In this document: in pieces, positions 1 through 8,588 of the stretch
Numbering within the stretch: the stretch's first letter is position 1
Layout of the letters: each line of letters opens with the position of its first letter
Origin: PALSA-188 sp963720075
Lineage (GTDB): Bacteria > Acidobacteriota > Terriglobia > Terriglobales > Acidobacteriaceae
Assembly (NCBI GenBank): GCA_963720075.1
Contig: CAVREG010000005.1
Coordinates: 239,541-303,540 of the forward strand
Direction of reading: 5' to 3'
Length of the DNA: 64,000 nt
The notes under the pieces: generated by a model
The model's input: only the letters and a program-made list of their open reading frames with translations
Database searches by the model: none
What the model was told of the DNA's origin: nothing
Position numbers and translations under genes: made by a program

Positions 1-2
1 GG

Positions 3-164
3 GCCCGCTCGCGCGAATCGGGAGGGACCGGGCTGGGCCTTGCCATCGCCAAGCACATTGTTCTCGCACATGCAGGAACCATTCGCGCCGAGAGCGAACT
101 CAATCACGGGTCTAGCTTTCTGTTCACACTGCCGCTGGCCACAAGTGAAATCGCGGGGCAGTGA
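3..164 (+). CDS. Sensor histidine kinase, C-terminal end (partial)
   Basis: Only the last 53 residues lie in the window; the frame enters from the left edge and stops at TGA 162-164. The ATP-binding HATPase_c signature is visible: a G-box (GGTGLGLAIAKHIV) followed by a short strand and the closing GSSFLFTLPL segment typical of kinases of the PhoR/EnvZ type. The protein would autophosphorylate a histidine and pass the phosphate to a response regulator, but the sensor and dimerisation domains are outside the window, so neither signal nor partner can be named. Confidence 0.85.
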   Translation, partial: ARSRESGGTGLGLAIAKHIVLAHAGTIRAESELNHGSSFLFTLPLATSEIAGQ

Positions 165-295
165 ACTTCATATGCTGCACGTAAGCGAGTCCGATCATGA
201 ACAAAACCTCTCCTATCAGAGGGGCGCCGACGACAAATATCGAATATAGATCCATCCTCAAACTTTCGCGGGCGGGGGCGCCCGCGCCACACGAG

Positions 296-739
296 CTATC
301 CGACTTCAATCTTTTCATCTACTAACTTCTTGTCATTCTCGCCGCTGCCGGTTAGCTCGAATGCGTTTGTCAGGACGGCTTTGCCTTTTTCTACGCTTGT
401 GATTACGTAGGAGCAGCCGAACCAGTGGGCCTCGGCTAAATCTGTGGATGACCATTGCGCGGGGTGATCGGGATGCGAGTGGTAGAAGCCGATGATGTCT
501 TCGCCGCGTCCGCGGCCCTCGCGCTGAATGTGGACCAGTTCTTTTGGATCAATGTGATAGCGGTTCTGGGGCGAGTCAGCGCGGGTGTTGCCACAGCGGG
601 CAACTGACGTCACGGTGCGGATGTTGTAGTCCATTTGGCCGAGCAGGACGCCGCAGCACTCGTAGGGATACGTTTCTTCGCCGTGCTTTCTCAGAGACTC
701 GTAGTCAGTTGAATTGATTCTTAGCATAGCTAACGTCAT
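296..739 (-). CDS. JAMM/MPN (M67) metalloprotease, Mec+-like
   Basis: A 147-residue protein with a complete JAMM zinc-protease signature: Glu27 in the YECCGVLLG strand, then H87-S-H89-P, seven residues on S97, and D100. Stand-alone bacterial members of this size cleave isopeptide or thiocarboxylate-type links on small ubiquitin-like sulfur carriers; in Mycobacterium the enzyme Mec+ releases cysteine from CysO. The next gene upstream on the same strand (882-1961) is a cysteine synthase, which fits that role. No CysO/ThiS-like beta-grasp gene ending in Gly-Gly is visible nearby. The start at 739 is the first ATG; a second ATG lies four codons later. Confidence 0.82.
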   Translation of the reverse strand: MTLAMLRINSTDYESLRKHGEETYPYECCGVLLGQMDYNIRTVTSVARCGNTRADSPQNRYHIDPKELVHIQREGRGRGEDIIGFYHSHPDHPAQWSSTDLAEAHWFGCSYVITSVEKGKAVLTNAFELTGSGENDKKLVDEKIEVG

Positions 740-881
740 TTGACCACGGGGTCACGGAATCACAGAGAAAATCAAAACTTTAGAAATTGCTTGGTGCATC
801 CGGGTTGGTTCTCAATCAGATTATTCTAACTTGGCCTGATTTTTCTCTGTGACTCTGTGCCTCTGTGGTCGAGTGGCAGGT

Positions 882-1961
882 TCATCCCTCCTCCCAGAAT
901 CTTTCGCTTAAATATTTGTCGCCGGAATCGGGGAGGATTGCTACGAACACCGCCTGCTCGCCCGAGTTCAGACGGCGCCCTACTTGCAGGCACCCGACGA
1001 TTGCTGACGCTGCCGAGATGCCAACCAGCAGGCCTTCTTCGCGGGCTAGCCGGATTGCCATGGCGTAGGAATCTTCGGTGGAGATGCCGAGGTCTTCATC
1101 CGCTAGTGACGGATCGTAAATTTTCGGAACGATGGCGCTGGCCATGTGCTTTGCGCCTTCGATTCCATGAAATGGGGAATCAGGTTGTAGCGAGATGCAC
1201 CGAATTTGCGGATTCAATTCTTTCAATCGGCGTGACGTGCCGACAAAGGTTCCACTCGTCCCCATCATGGAAACAAAATGAGTGATGCGGCCTTCGGTTT
1301 GGTGCCAGATTTCATTCGCCGTTCCGAAGTAATGCGCCTGCCAGTTGGCGTCGTTGGAATATTGATCGGCGTAAAAATACTTGTCGGGATGTTTTGAGTG
1401 AAGTTCTCGCGCGACGCGAATCGCGCCATCGGAACCTTCTCCGGGATCGGTGTAAACGATATTCGCTCCGTAAGCGTGAAGGATATGTTTGCGCTCGATG
1501 GAAACATTTTCCGGCATGCACAACGTCACAGAGAAACCCTGAGCCGCTCCGAACATGGCATAGGCGATGCCGGTATTTCCGCTGGTGGAATCGAGCAGAG
1601 ACTTGCCGGATGCGAATTTGCCGCTGCGCTTTCCTTCGGAAATGATTCTTGCGGCGGCGCGGTCTTTGACCGATCCGCCCGGATTGAACCACTCGGCCTT
1701 GCCCAGCAATTCTGTTCCGGGAAGGTTGCGGGCGATGCGCTCGAAGCGAAGGAGCGGCGTATTTCCCACACGATCAAGCGTGGTGAGTCCTAAAGAAGTG
1801 GAATGGGAATTCAGAATTTGAGATCTCTCATGATCAAAAGATTCAGCGGCTTGAGAGGAATTTCGCGAGACGTAATCTGTCGCGGTCTGAGGCGATTCTG
1901 CCATGAAAGTATTCGCGGCAGCGTCCACGACCAACTCGGATTTATGGGGCTCTCGTGGCAT
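882..1961 (-). CDS. cysM: Cysteine synthase (CysM/CysK family, PLP-dependent)
   Basis: Fold-type II PLP enzyme making cysteine from an activated serine (O-acetyl- or O-phosphoserine) and sulfide or a sulfur carrier. Visible are the substrate strand GNTPLLRF, the PLP lysine in NPGGSVKDRAA, the substrate loop STSGNTG, and the phosphate-binding MGTSGTFVGTSRRL loop. The segment FHGIEGAKHM is typical of CysM-like members. An N-terminal extension of about 60 low-complexity residues precedes the conserved core, so the true start may be an internal ATG, for example at residue 20. It lies 142 bp upstream of the JAMM protease, suggesting a CysM/Mec+ pair; substrate choice is inferred. Confidence 0.85.
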   Translation of the reverse strand: MPREPHKSELVVDAAANTFMAESPQTATDYVSRNSSQAAESFDHERSQILNSHSTSLGLTTLDRVGNTPLLRFERIARNLPGTELLGKAEWFNPGGSVKDRAAARIISEGKRSGKFASGKSLLDSTSGNTGIAYAMFGAAQGFSVTLCMPENVSIERKHILHAYGANIVYTDPGEGSDGAIRVARELHSKHPDKYFYADQYSNDANWQAHYFGTANEIWHQTEGRITHFVSMMGTSGTFVGTSRRLKELNPQIRCISLQPDSPFHGIEGAKHMASAIVPKIYDPSLADEDLGISTEDSYAMAIRLAREEGLLVGISAASAIVGCLQVGRRLNSGEQAVFVAILPDSGDKYLSERFWEEG

Positions 1962-2126
1962 GGATGGGAACCACCGCCATAACTATAGTAATGTTCCTTA
2001 CAACTCAATTACAGCATCTTGAACTCAGACTTAGATTATAAAAGACCATGCCCGGATGCGCCGCCGCTGAATACATTCGCGTGGAATGAGCATCCAATCG
2101 GGCAATAAGAGAAAGAGCACACAAAA

Positions 2127-2612
2127 ATGGCGACGAAAGTAATTGAACGAACCTATGACGAAGCTTTGGGCTGGCTGCGCGAGCACGGATTTGATTTGAT
2201 CGAAGCGCCCGGGATGCAAGGCCGCGTCTTCCTGAAGAAATACAATGTGTCGGCGGCGATTCAAAAAGATGGCGAGGATTCGACGAAGATATTTGCTTAC
2301 CCCGGATATTTAATTGGCGGCGAGATTTCGAAGCTGATCAATCGCGGATACCAGCAATTTCTGAAGACATCGAAAGCAGAAATTGCCGCAACTGCCGACC
2401 ACTTGAAAGCCTTGCAACAATTTACGGAAGAATTGAAAGAAGGAATCGGACTGCCCAACCTTTATAACGAGTCGTTGGGAACGGTGAGCGACTCGTACCA
2501 ATACGACCGCGTTGAGGATCGTGACAAGCCGAAGACGGAGCGCCCAAAGCGTCCGTGGGAGAAGGCTGGGGTTGTGGGCGTTACGGCTGCGAAGAAGAAA
2601 ACGCGCGCTTGA
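2127..2612 (+). CDS. Conserved hypothetical protein, 161 residues
   Basis: A soluble, charged protein with no signal peptide or membrane segment. The N-terminal half (residues 1-75) mixes beta and helix and contains a KIFAYPGYLIGGEIS segment; residues 80-115 look like a long helix, and the last 40 residues are Lys/Arg/Pro-rich and probably disordered, ending in KKKTRA. No catalytic motif is visible and I do not recognise the family. It stands alone, reading away from the cysteine synthase, with a 165-bp gap upstream. Start ATG at 2127 is preceded by a purine-rich stretch (GAGAAAGAG). Confidence 0.7.
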   Translation: MATKVIERTYDEALGWLREHGFDLIEAPGMQGRVFLKKYNVSAAIQKDGEDSTKIFAYPGYLIGGEISKLINRGYQQFLKTSKAEIAATADHLKALQQFTEELKEGIGLPNLYNESLGTVSDSYQYDRVEDRDKPKTERPKRPWEKAGVVGVTAAKKKTRA

Positions 2613-2787
2613 GAATTTCGTAATGCTTGGACGGCAATCTGCCGGTCCCCCAGCAAAAAGCAGATTCCTCACGGCTGAAGCCGGTTCGGAATGACAAAGA
2701 TTAGTTGTTGCTGGATGGTTCCGTTATTCCTTACCGCTTGAGTGCTGGCGGCCTCTCCGATTAGACTCGCCTGCGGTGACACAACCC

Positions 2788-4410
2788 ATGAAGAGTTTTC
2801 CGGCAATATTGTTGGCGCTGTTGCTTTGCGCTCCGCTATCTCTTGCCGATGAACCTCAGCATCACGAAGAGCTGACTCAGTCGCAGCTTGGCACGGTGCG
2901 CTTTCCAGTGTCGTGCGCCGATTCTGTTCAGAAGCCCTTTGAACGCGGCGTGGCGCTGTTGCATTCATTCTGGTACGAGCAGGCGGAAACAACTTTCGAG
3001 CAGATAGCGAAAGACGATCCGCGGTGCGCGATGGCGCATTGGGGAATCGCGATGAGTCTGTGGCATGAACTTTGGAATCGTCCGGATGCGGCGACCATAA
3101 AGCGTGGCCTGTTGGAAGCGAAAACTGCAGACGCGTTTCATCCCAAGACGGATCGTGAGCGCGATTACATTGCGGCGATCAACGCTTTCTATTCAGGATC
3201 GTATAAACGCAAATATCAAAAGCGGGCCAGGGCCTATTCAAAAGCGATGCAGAAGGTTTATCAGCGAAATCCTGATGACCACGAGGGCGCGGCGTTTTAT
3301 GCATTGTCATTGCTGGCGTCTGAACCCGAGCACGATACCGGCGAGTTGAATCGAAAGAAAGCTGCGGCTGTTTTAGAAAAGGTATTTGCGGTCGAGCCGA
3401 ACCATCCAGGCGCGATTCACTATCTGATTCATACATACGATACGCAGGACATGGCTGCGCTCGGACTGCCTGCGGCCAGGCGATATGCGCAGATTGCGCC
3501 CGCAGCGCCTCACGCGCTGCACATGCCGTCTCACATTTTTGCGCGGCTCGGACTTTGGCAGGATGACATTAATTCGAATCTCGCTTCGATTGCCGCCAGC
3601 CGCAAATACGCTGAGATGGGCGGCGAGGGCCATGAATTTCATGCGATGGACTTTCTGTTTTACGCTTACATGCAAAGCGGAAATGAGGCGAAAGGCCGAC
3701 AGCTGATTGAAGAGATAAAGGCCATGCCGCCGATGAAAGATATGTACGGCATGGGATTCGATCCGCAAATGTCCGCGCTGGTTGCGTTCGAAGCGATGTA
3801 TCCGCTTGAATTGCACCATTGGCAGGAAGCGGCCGGATTGGCCCTGGTTCCTGGAGCCTCCAGCGAAGACGATTCGATCACGCACTGGGCCCGCGCGATT
3901 GGGCTGGCTCACGTTGGAAAAGCTGATGAAGTGCGAAAGGAAGTTGCGGAGATCGAAGCTATTCGCAAGAAGCTATCGGAGGAGAAAAAATCAAAAGGGA
4001 CTTTGGAAGCCATTGATCAGGACCGGAAAGAGGCGGAGGCTTGGACGGATTATGCGGAGGGCAAAGCAGACTCCGGCATCAGCATTTTGCGATCCATCGG
4101 AGATACCGGAGCCTTTGAGGCGTCGGACCAACTTCCGGCAGCGGAGATGGCGGCTGACATGCTGCTGAAGATGAACCGGCCGACCGAGGCATTGGCGGAG
4201 TATGAAGCGGATTTGAAGACTAATCCGAATCGCTTCGATTCGTTATATGGCGCGGCTCGCGCGGCGGAGGGTGCGGGAAACACCCAGAAGGCATCGGGTT
4301 ATTACGCGCAACTTGTGAAGAATTGTGGTGGATCACACTCGGCGCGTCCGGAGCTGAGCGAAGCGAAAGAATGGCTGGCGAAACAGCAGAATGTCAGTGC
4401 CAGAAAATGA
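2788..4410 (+). CDS. Secreted or periplasmic TPR-repeat protein
   Basis: About 540 residues. A clear signal peptide (MKSFPAILLALLLCAPLSLA) is followed by repeated helix-pair segments of tetratricopeptide type: WYEQAETTFEQIAKDDP near residue 65, and others near 180, 430 and 470, with LYGAARAAEGAG close to the end. It probably serves as a protein-interaction scaffold in the periplasm; no enzymatic motif is seen. A GTG at 2776 is in frame, but the ATG at 2788 is preferred because GGTGA sits eight bases before it and it begins the signal peptide cleanly. The 3' end overlaps the convergent methyltransferase gene by 17 bp. Confidence 0.8.
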   Translation: MKSFPAILLALLLCAPLSLADEPQHHEELTQSQLGTVRFPVSCADSVQKPFERGVALLHSFWYEQAETTFEQIAKDDPRCAMAHWGIAMSLWHELWNRPDAATIKRGLLEAKTADAFHPKTDRERDYIAAINAFYSGSYKRKYQKRARAYSKAMQKVYQRNPDDHEGAAFYALSLLASEPEHDTGELNRKKAAAVLEKVFAVEPNHPGAIHYLIHTYDTQDMAALGLPAARRYAQIAPAAPHALHMPSHIFARLGLWQDDINSNLASIAASRKYAEMGGEGHEFHAMDFLFYAYMQSGNEAKGRQLIEEIKAMPPMKDMYGMGFDPQMSALVAFEAMYPLELHHWQEAAGLALVPGASSEDDSITHWARAIGLAHVGKADEVRKEVAEIEAIRKKLSEEKKSKGTLEAIDQDRKEAEAWTDYAEGKADSGISILRSIGDTGAFEASDQLPAAEMAADMLLKMNRPTEALAEYEADLKTNPNRFDSLYGAARAAEGAGNTQKASGYYAQLVKNCGGSHSARPELSEAKEWLAKQQNVSARK

Positions 4411-4990
4411 AGTTTGTTGTTGTCCCGGCGCGATGGAGATTCCACAGTAGCTTTGCTATCAGCGCTGCGATGAGTGCCGCCGAGCCCACAGCAGCGTTGT
4501 ATTCGCGGTGCTTGAGATAAAGTTTCCAGGAAAAACCACTGTCGTAATGATGGAAGGATGCGAGGCGAGGAAGTAAGCGGGGAACCTTGCGGGAGTATGC
4601 TGCGAATTCCGGGAAGGTTGTTCGCAGGAAGGCTTCTTCGGCGGTTATCACCGGCATGTAAATCGCGGCGAAGACTATTGCCAGCGCGAAAGCGATCCAC
4701 CAATCGAGCGATGCAAACGCGAATCCCAAAGCTAAAATCAGCGAGCCCAGGTAAAGAGGATTACGCGTATACGCGTAGGGGCCGCTGGTGGCAAGGCTTT
4801 CATTCTTGTTGAGATGTCCTGATGCGGAAGCTCGAATGACGATGCCGGCGATTACGAATAGTGTGCCGAGTGAAATTGATGTCCAGGTTGGCCGAGCGAG
4901 CCAGAGATAGAGCGCGGTGAAAAGAAACCCAACAGGCACGCGGATGCGGCGCGCGATTTTCTGCCAAGTGGTTGAAGATTCTCTAGACAC
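4394..4990 (-). CDS. Isoprenylcysteine carboxyl methyltransferase (ICMT/PEMT)-like membrane enzyme
   Basis: A 198-residue integral membrane protein with four or five hydrophobic segments. The C-terminal catalytic signature of the ICMT/phospholipid-methyltransferase superfamily is present: GPYAYTRNPLYLGSLI (SAM-binding RNPxY), then the paired acidic residues in ITAEEAFLR and the YSRKVPRLLP tail. Bacterial members methylate lipids or small hydrophobic molecules; the substrate here is unknown. It starts at GTG 4990 and overlaps the end of waaC by 8 bp, so it is very likely translated from the LPS-core operon, which raises the possibility of an envelope-lipid substrate (inference). Confidence 0.82.
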   Translation of the reverse strand: MSRESSTTWQKIARRIRVPVGFLFTALYLWLARPTWTSISLGTLFVIAGIVIRASASGHLNKNESLATSGPYAYTRNPLYLGSLILALGFAFASLDWWIAFALAIVFAAIYMPVITAEEAFLRTTFPEFAAYSRKVPRLLPRLASFHHYDSGFSWKLYLKHREYNAAVGSAALIAALIAKLLWNLHRAGTTTNFIFWH

Positions 4991-6095
4991 GCGATTCTCT
5001 TAGCAATCGGCGCGCGGAAGCCACAACATCTTCCACGGTGATTTTCAGCAAGCCTTTGTCGGGTTCGGTTCGACGCTTGTGAGATGTGAGGCTTAGCGGA
5101 CTTCGCAGAATAATGTTTTTCGTTCCAAATGGGCCGTTGCGGGCCGGATCCGTGGGACCGAAAATCGTAACCACGGGAACGCTGAGGGCCGCGGCCAGAT
5201 GCATTGGTCCCGTATCGCCTCCGATAAAAATAGTGGCGCGGCGCGTGAAAGCGATTAGTTGTGTCAACGAAAGGTTAATAGAGTTAGCACAGCCTTCGCT
5301 CGAAGTCTCGGCTACCGTCGCCAGCGGGTGCTCGCCGGGACCGTAATTGATCAGGCATTTCACGCCATTTTCTTCCGACAATCGTTTCGCGAGCTCGCCG
5401 TAACGTTCCGCGGGCCATTGTTTTGCTCCCCAGCCCGCTCCGGGATTGAGCAAGGCAAGTCTCTCAATCTTATGTTCGATCAGATAGCGATCACATTCTC
5501 GCTCTGCGGCGGCATCTCGCGGCAGTTGCGGATTTGCGATTTGGAGAGGCGCACCAACCAGAGCTGCGGCAAGTGAAAGATTTTGTTCGATCACGTGCGC
5601 TCCGGTAGCAATTGCACGCTGCGTGTAAAAGATTTTGGCGATGCCTTCACGAGGATGGGCAAAGCCGTAGATTTCTTTCGCTCCTGACAATCGGGCAATC
5701 AGCGACGAACGCAATGAACCCTGGAAGTCTATGGCAACTTTGTAGTGGGGGACTCGAAGATCGCCGATCGAGCCGAAGACTTGCCGCCAAGTATCGGGCG
5801 AGGCGAGCGAGTGACGCCAGCTTTTGGTGTTTACCGGGTGAATCCTATCTGCGAGTGGACGCCCCGACGAGGGCGGTCCGGCAAGTGAAGCAGTGGGCGA
5901 GCAGAGCAACTCCACCCATCGCTCTTCGACCACCCATCCGATGGTTACTTCTGGAAGCGCTGCCCGAAAGGCGGCGACGGCCGGAAGAGTATGAATGATG
6001 TCGCCCATTGCACTGGGGCGTACGACCAGCAACCGGTCGAAGTCAAAGTGCTTGCACCGTTTTAATGAAGATGGAGGGAGTGCGGGAGTGCTCAC
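4983..6095 (-). CDS. waaC: ADP-heptose:LPS heptosyltransferase I (GT9)
   Basis: Glycosyltransferase family 9 enzyme adding the first heptose to the Kdo-lipid A core at the inner face of the cytoplasmic membrane. The N-terminal strand RLLVVRPSAMGDIIHTLPA, the central IDFQGSLRSSL segment, and the C-terminal donor-site block GGDTGPMHLAAAL with TIFGPTDPARNGP are all present. The frame is open to 6182, but the GTG at 6095 forms a GTGA overlap with the rfaE2 stop, giving a 370-residue protein of normal family length; translational coupling is likely. Confidence 0.9.
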   Translation of the reverse strand: MSTPALPPSSLKRCKHFDFDRLLVVRPSAMGDIIHTLPAVAAFRAALPEVTIGWVVEERWVELLCSPTASLAGPPSSGRPLADRIHPVNTKSWRHSLASPDTWRQVFGSIGDLRVPHYKVAIDFQGSLRSSLIARLSGAKEIYGFAHPREGIAKIFYTQRAIATGAHVIEQNLSLAAALVGAPLQIANPQLPRDAAAERECDRYLIEHKIERLALLNPGAGWGAKQWPAERYGELAKRLSEENGVKCLINYGPGEHPLATVAETSSEGCANSINLSLTQLIAFTRRATIFIGGDTGPMHLAAALSVPVVTIFGPTDPARNGPFGTKNIILRSPLSLTSHKRRTEPDKGLLKITVEDVVASARRLLRESRV

Positions 6096-6577
6096 GGACG
6101 ACGCTGCCCAAGGCGGGATCGGATGATTTCGGTTGCGGAATGATTTTTTGGGTCGCCTACAATTTCGACGCGACCGCCGCATTCGAGTACCGTGTCGCGC
6201 TCGGGAACTGTATTGACGGTGTAGTCCGTTCCTTTGGCTTGAATGTCGGGACGAATCTCTCGGATCAAGGCGCGAACATCGGGCTCAGGGAAAATCACGA
6301 CAGCATCCACATCGGCCAGCGAGGCGAGGATTTCCGCCCGCTCATTGGCGGGCATGAGCGGGCGTCCTTCACCTTTCAAAGATTGAACTGATTCGTCGGA
6401 ATTGATAGCGACGATCAAATGTCCGCCTAATTTCTTGGCGGCATGCAAATAACGCACATGTCCGACGTGAAGCAAATCGAAGCAGCCGTTCGCGAGAATG
6501 ATTGAGTTTCCAAGTTTTCGCCAGTTCGCAACCTGCTGCTTCAATTGTTGGCGATCGAGAATTTTATTCGCGGGCAT
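6092..6577 (-). CDS. rfaE2: D-glycero-beta-D-manno-heptose 1-phosphate adenylyltransferase
   Basis: A 161-residue nucleotidyltransferase matching the C-terminal half of E. coli HldE. The cytidylyltransferase-fold motif NGCFDLLHVGHVRYL carries the HxGH nucleotide site, and GTDYTVNTVPE plus the NHSATEIIRS tail are typical of the heptose branch. It converts heptose-1-phosphate and ATP to ADP-heptose, the donor used by the adjacent WaaC. In this genome the kinase and adenylyltransferase functions are separate genes (see 6587-7618), nine bases apart, rather than fused. Its TGA overlaps the waaC GTG start. Confidence 0.92.
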   Translation of the reverse strand: MPANKILDRQQLKQQVANWRKLGNSIILANGCFDLLHVGHVRYLHAAKKLGGHLIVAINSDESVQSLKGEGRPLMPANERAEILASLADVDAVVIFPEPDVRALIREIRPDIQAKGTDYTVNTVPERDTVLECGGRVEIVGDPKNHSATEIIRSRLGQRRP

Positions 6578-6586
6578 GCTTTGTGC

Positions 6587-7618
6587 TCAGTGAGAGCTTT
6601 TTACTGCAGGATGTTCAACGGCACGAAGCAATTCTGCCCGCGACACCGTCGCGGTGCCGCGTTTCGTGACGACGATTCCGCCGGCAAAGTTCGCCAGATG
6701 CGCCGCCTCTTCAGTGCTCGCACCCGCCGCCAAAGCCGCGGAAAACGTGGCGATTACGGTATCGCCCGCGCCGGTCACATCGGCAACCTGATCGGAACCG
6801 AAAATCGGAATATCTATCGGCTTCTGATTTCCGGCAAAGGCAGCCATGCCATCCCGTCCGCGCGTGATAACGAGGGACTGCAACTTCATTCGCGAAATGA
6901 TCTGCTCGCCAGCGGAACAAAGCTGCGACCAGTCGTGGCCAATTTTCATAAACAGGGCTTCCTCGACTTCCGGCTCATTCGGCGTCGCCGCCGTGACTCC
7001 CGAATATTGCAACATGCGATGGCGGGAATCCAGGACAACCGGCATTTCGTCGAGGCGGCCCTTTTCGCGGATGGAATTCAGAATCGCCGGGGTTGCCGCG
7101 CCGTAACCGTAATCGGAAATCAGAATTGCATCTGAGGCGCGGGCATATTCGCGGGCCGCAAGTACCAGTTCACGCTTTTGATTCCGGTCGGGCTCGGCTT
7201 CGGGTTCACGGTCTATGCGGACAACCTGTTGCCGCGATGAATGTGTCATTCCGGCGAGGATGCGCGTTTTTGTCGGAGTGGCGTAGCCGATTCCTTTCAA
7301 GATTCCGCTAACCGGAACGCGTTTATGGCGAAAGCCTTTTAGGAGCAGCCGGCCGGGCTCATCGTTTCCTACGATGCCCACGGGGAGCACGTTCACGCCA
7401 AGGTCGGCAAGATTATTGACGGCGTTTGCTCCGCCGCCGGGGGCGACGGTTTTTTCGCGGTATTTCAAAATCAGCACCGGGGCTTCACGGGAGACGCGGG
7501 AAATTTCTCCGAAGACGAATTCGTCGGCCACAAAATCACCCACGACAGTGATTGTGATTTTGGAGAATGCCTCGACAATTTTCTTAAGCCGGTCGGGTTC
7601 TTTGGGGTGCCTGGTCAT
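6587..7618 (-). CDS. rfaE1: D-glycero-beta-D-manno-heptose-7-phosphate kinase (PfkB family)
   Basis: A 343-residue PfkB/ribokinase-fold kinase matching the N-terminal half of HldE. Visible are the substrate loop APGGGANAVNNLADLG near residue 60, the SDYGYGAATPA segment, and the signature DVTGAGDTVIATFSAALAAG near residue 285, whose Asp is the catalytic base. It phosphorylates heptose-7-phosphate at C1 in the ADP-heptose pathway. It sits nine bases upstream of rfaE2 and 25 bases downstream of lpxK, in one minus-strand operon. Confidence 0.92.
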   Translation of the reverse strand: MTRHPKEPDRLKKIVEAFSKITITVVGDFVADEFVFGEISRVSREAPVLILKYREKTVAPGGGANAVNNLADLGVNVLPVGIVGNDEPGRLLLKGFRHKRVPVSGILKGIGYATPTKTRILAGMTHSSRQQVVRIDREPEAEPDRNQKRELVLAAREYARASDAILISDYGYGAATPAILNSIREKGRLDEMPVVLDSRHRMLQYSGVTAATPNEPEVEEALFMKIGHDWSQLCSAGEQIISRMKLQSLVITRGRDGMAAFAGNQKPIDIPIFGSDQVADVTGAGDTVIATFSAALAAGASTEEAAHLANFAGGIVVTKRGTATVSRAELLRAVEHPAVKSSH

Positions 7619-7643
7619 AAATGAAAAAGTAAAGGCGATTTTC

Positions 7644-8588
7644 TCATGCTTGTACGCGACGCTCGCGGATGGTGCGCAGCATGGTATCTAAGGCGTTAGC
7701 GGCATCGGCCAGTTCGAGCGTAGCGGGAACGACGGATAACGGTTCCAGCGCAGTTCGAAATTGTCCGAGATTGATGGCGTCTTTTTCGGTGGTGACAAAG
7801 CCGTTCGCACCAGTTTTCTCCCACAATTCAAGAAGGCTTTGCACGTCGGATTCAGTATAGGCGTGATGGTCGCGATAAAAGGATTCGGCGACTGGTGTTA
7901 TGCCGGCGTCGCGCAACTGTGACATGAAGTTTTCGGGACGCGCAATAGCGCAAAAAACAATCGGGCGACCCGGGACGACCGTGGGAAGGATTGCGCGGTT
8001 CAACCGCCATATTAATTTCCCGTTCAAGGGAAATAATTCTGGGGGCGCGCCGTTCGTTAGCACGATGGCGTCGGCTCGACGCAATGAAGCAAGTGGTTCT
8101 CGCAGGCGTCCGGATGGAAGCAAGCGATCAGCCGCGTCTTCTGCGTTGAGAAGGACAATATCGAAATCGCGGGCAAGAGCGCGATGCTGGAATCCATCGT
8201 CTAAAAGGTGAAGTTGCGGGCCAAATCTTTTTTCCGCGAACATTCCGGCTTTGTGGCGGTTTTCTCCGACAACGACCGGAACATTTAATTTTCGCGCGAT
8301 GAGTAGTGGTTCATCGCCAAATTCTTCAGCCGAGCCACTTGCATTTACCTGGGCTACCCCTCGGGTACGGCGACCATAGCCGCGGGACAAGACGTCGAAC
8401 TTTATGTCGCGTTGACGCAGCAACTCGCCCAACATGATCACGAAGGGAGTCTTCCCGGAACCGCCAACGGAAAGGTTGCCAACGCTGACAACCGGTGCCT
8501 GCAACCTGCGGGCTTTAAATATGCCGCGATCGTACAAAGTATTTCTGATGGAGACGCCTAATCCGAAAATGGAAGAGAGGGCGTTCAT
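7644..8588 (-). CDS. lpxK: Tetraacyldisaccharide 4'-kinase
   Basis: A 314-residue kinase that adds the 4'-phosphate to the lipid A disaccharide at the inner membrane. The Walker A loop GNLSVGGSGKTPFV, the SRGYGRRTRGV segment, and LLDDGFQHRALARDFDIVL (Walker B/DDGxQH motif) are diagnostic. The protein starts with a short amphipathic N-terminus as usual for membrane-associated LpxK. Its ATG (8588-8586) overlaps the waaA stop (8587-8585) as ATGA, so the two genes are translationally coupled. Confidence 0.94.
   Translation of the reverse strand: MNALSSIFGLGVSIRNTLYDRGIFKARRLQAPVVSVGNLSVGGSGKTPFVIMLGELLRQRDIKFDVLSRGYGRRTRGVAQVNASGSAEEFGDEPLLIARKLNVPVVVGENRHKAGMFAEKRFGPQLHLLDDGFQHRALARDFDIVLLNAEDAADRLLPSGRLREPLASLRRADAIVLTNGAPPELFPLNGKLIWRLNRAILPTVVPGRPIVFCAIARPENFMSQLRDAGITPVAESFYRDHHAYTESDVQSLLELWEKTGANGFVTTEKDAINLGQFRTALEPLSVVPATLELADAANALDTMLRTIRERRVQA

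Noticed and set aside
124..255. Minus-strand ORF with a hydrophobic stretch (SIFVVGAPLIGEVLFMIGLA) as a small membrane protein
   Set aside because: It overlaps the histidine kinase 3' end, has GAGG only directly against its ATG, and no homology is apparent.
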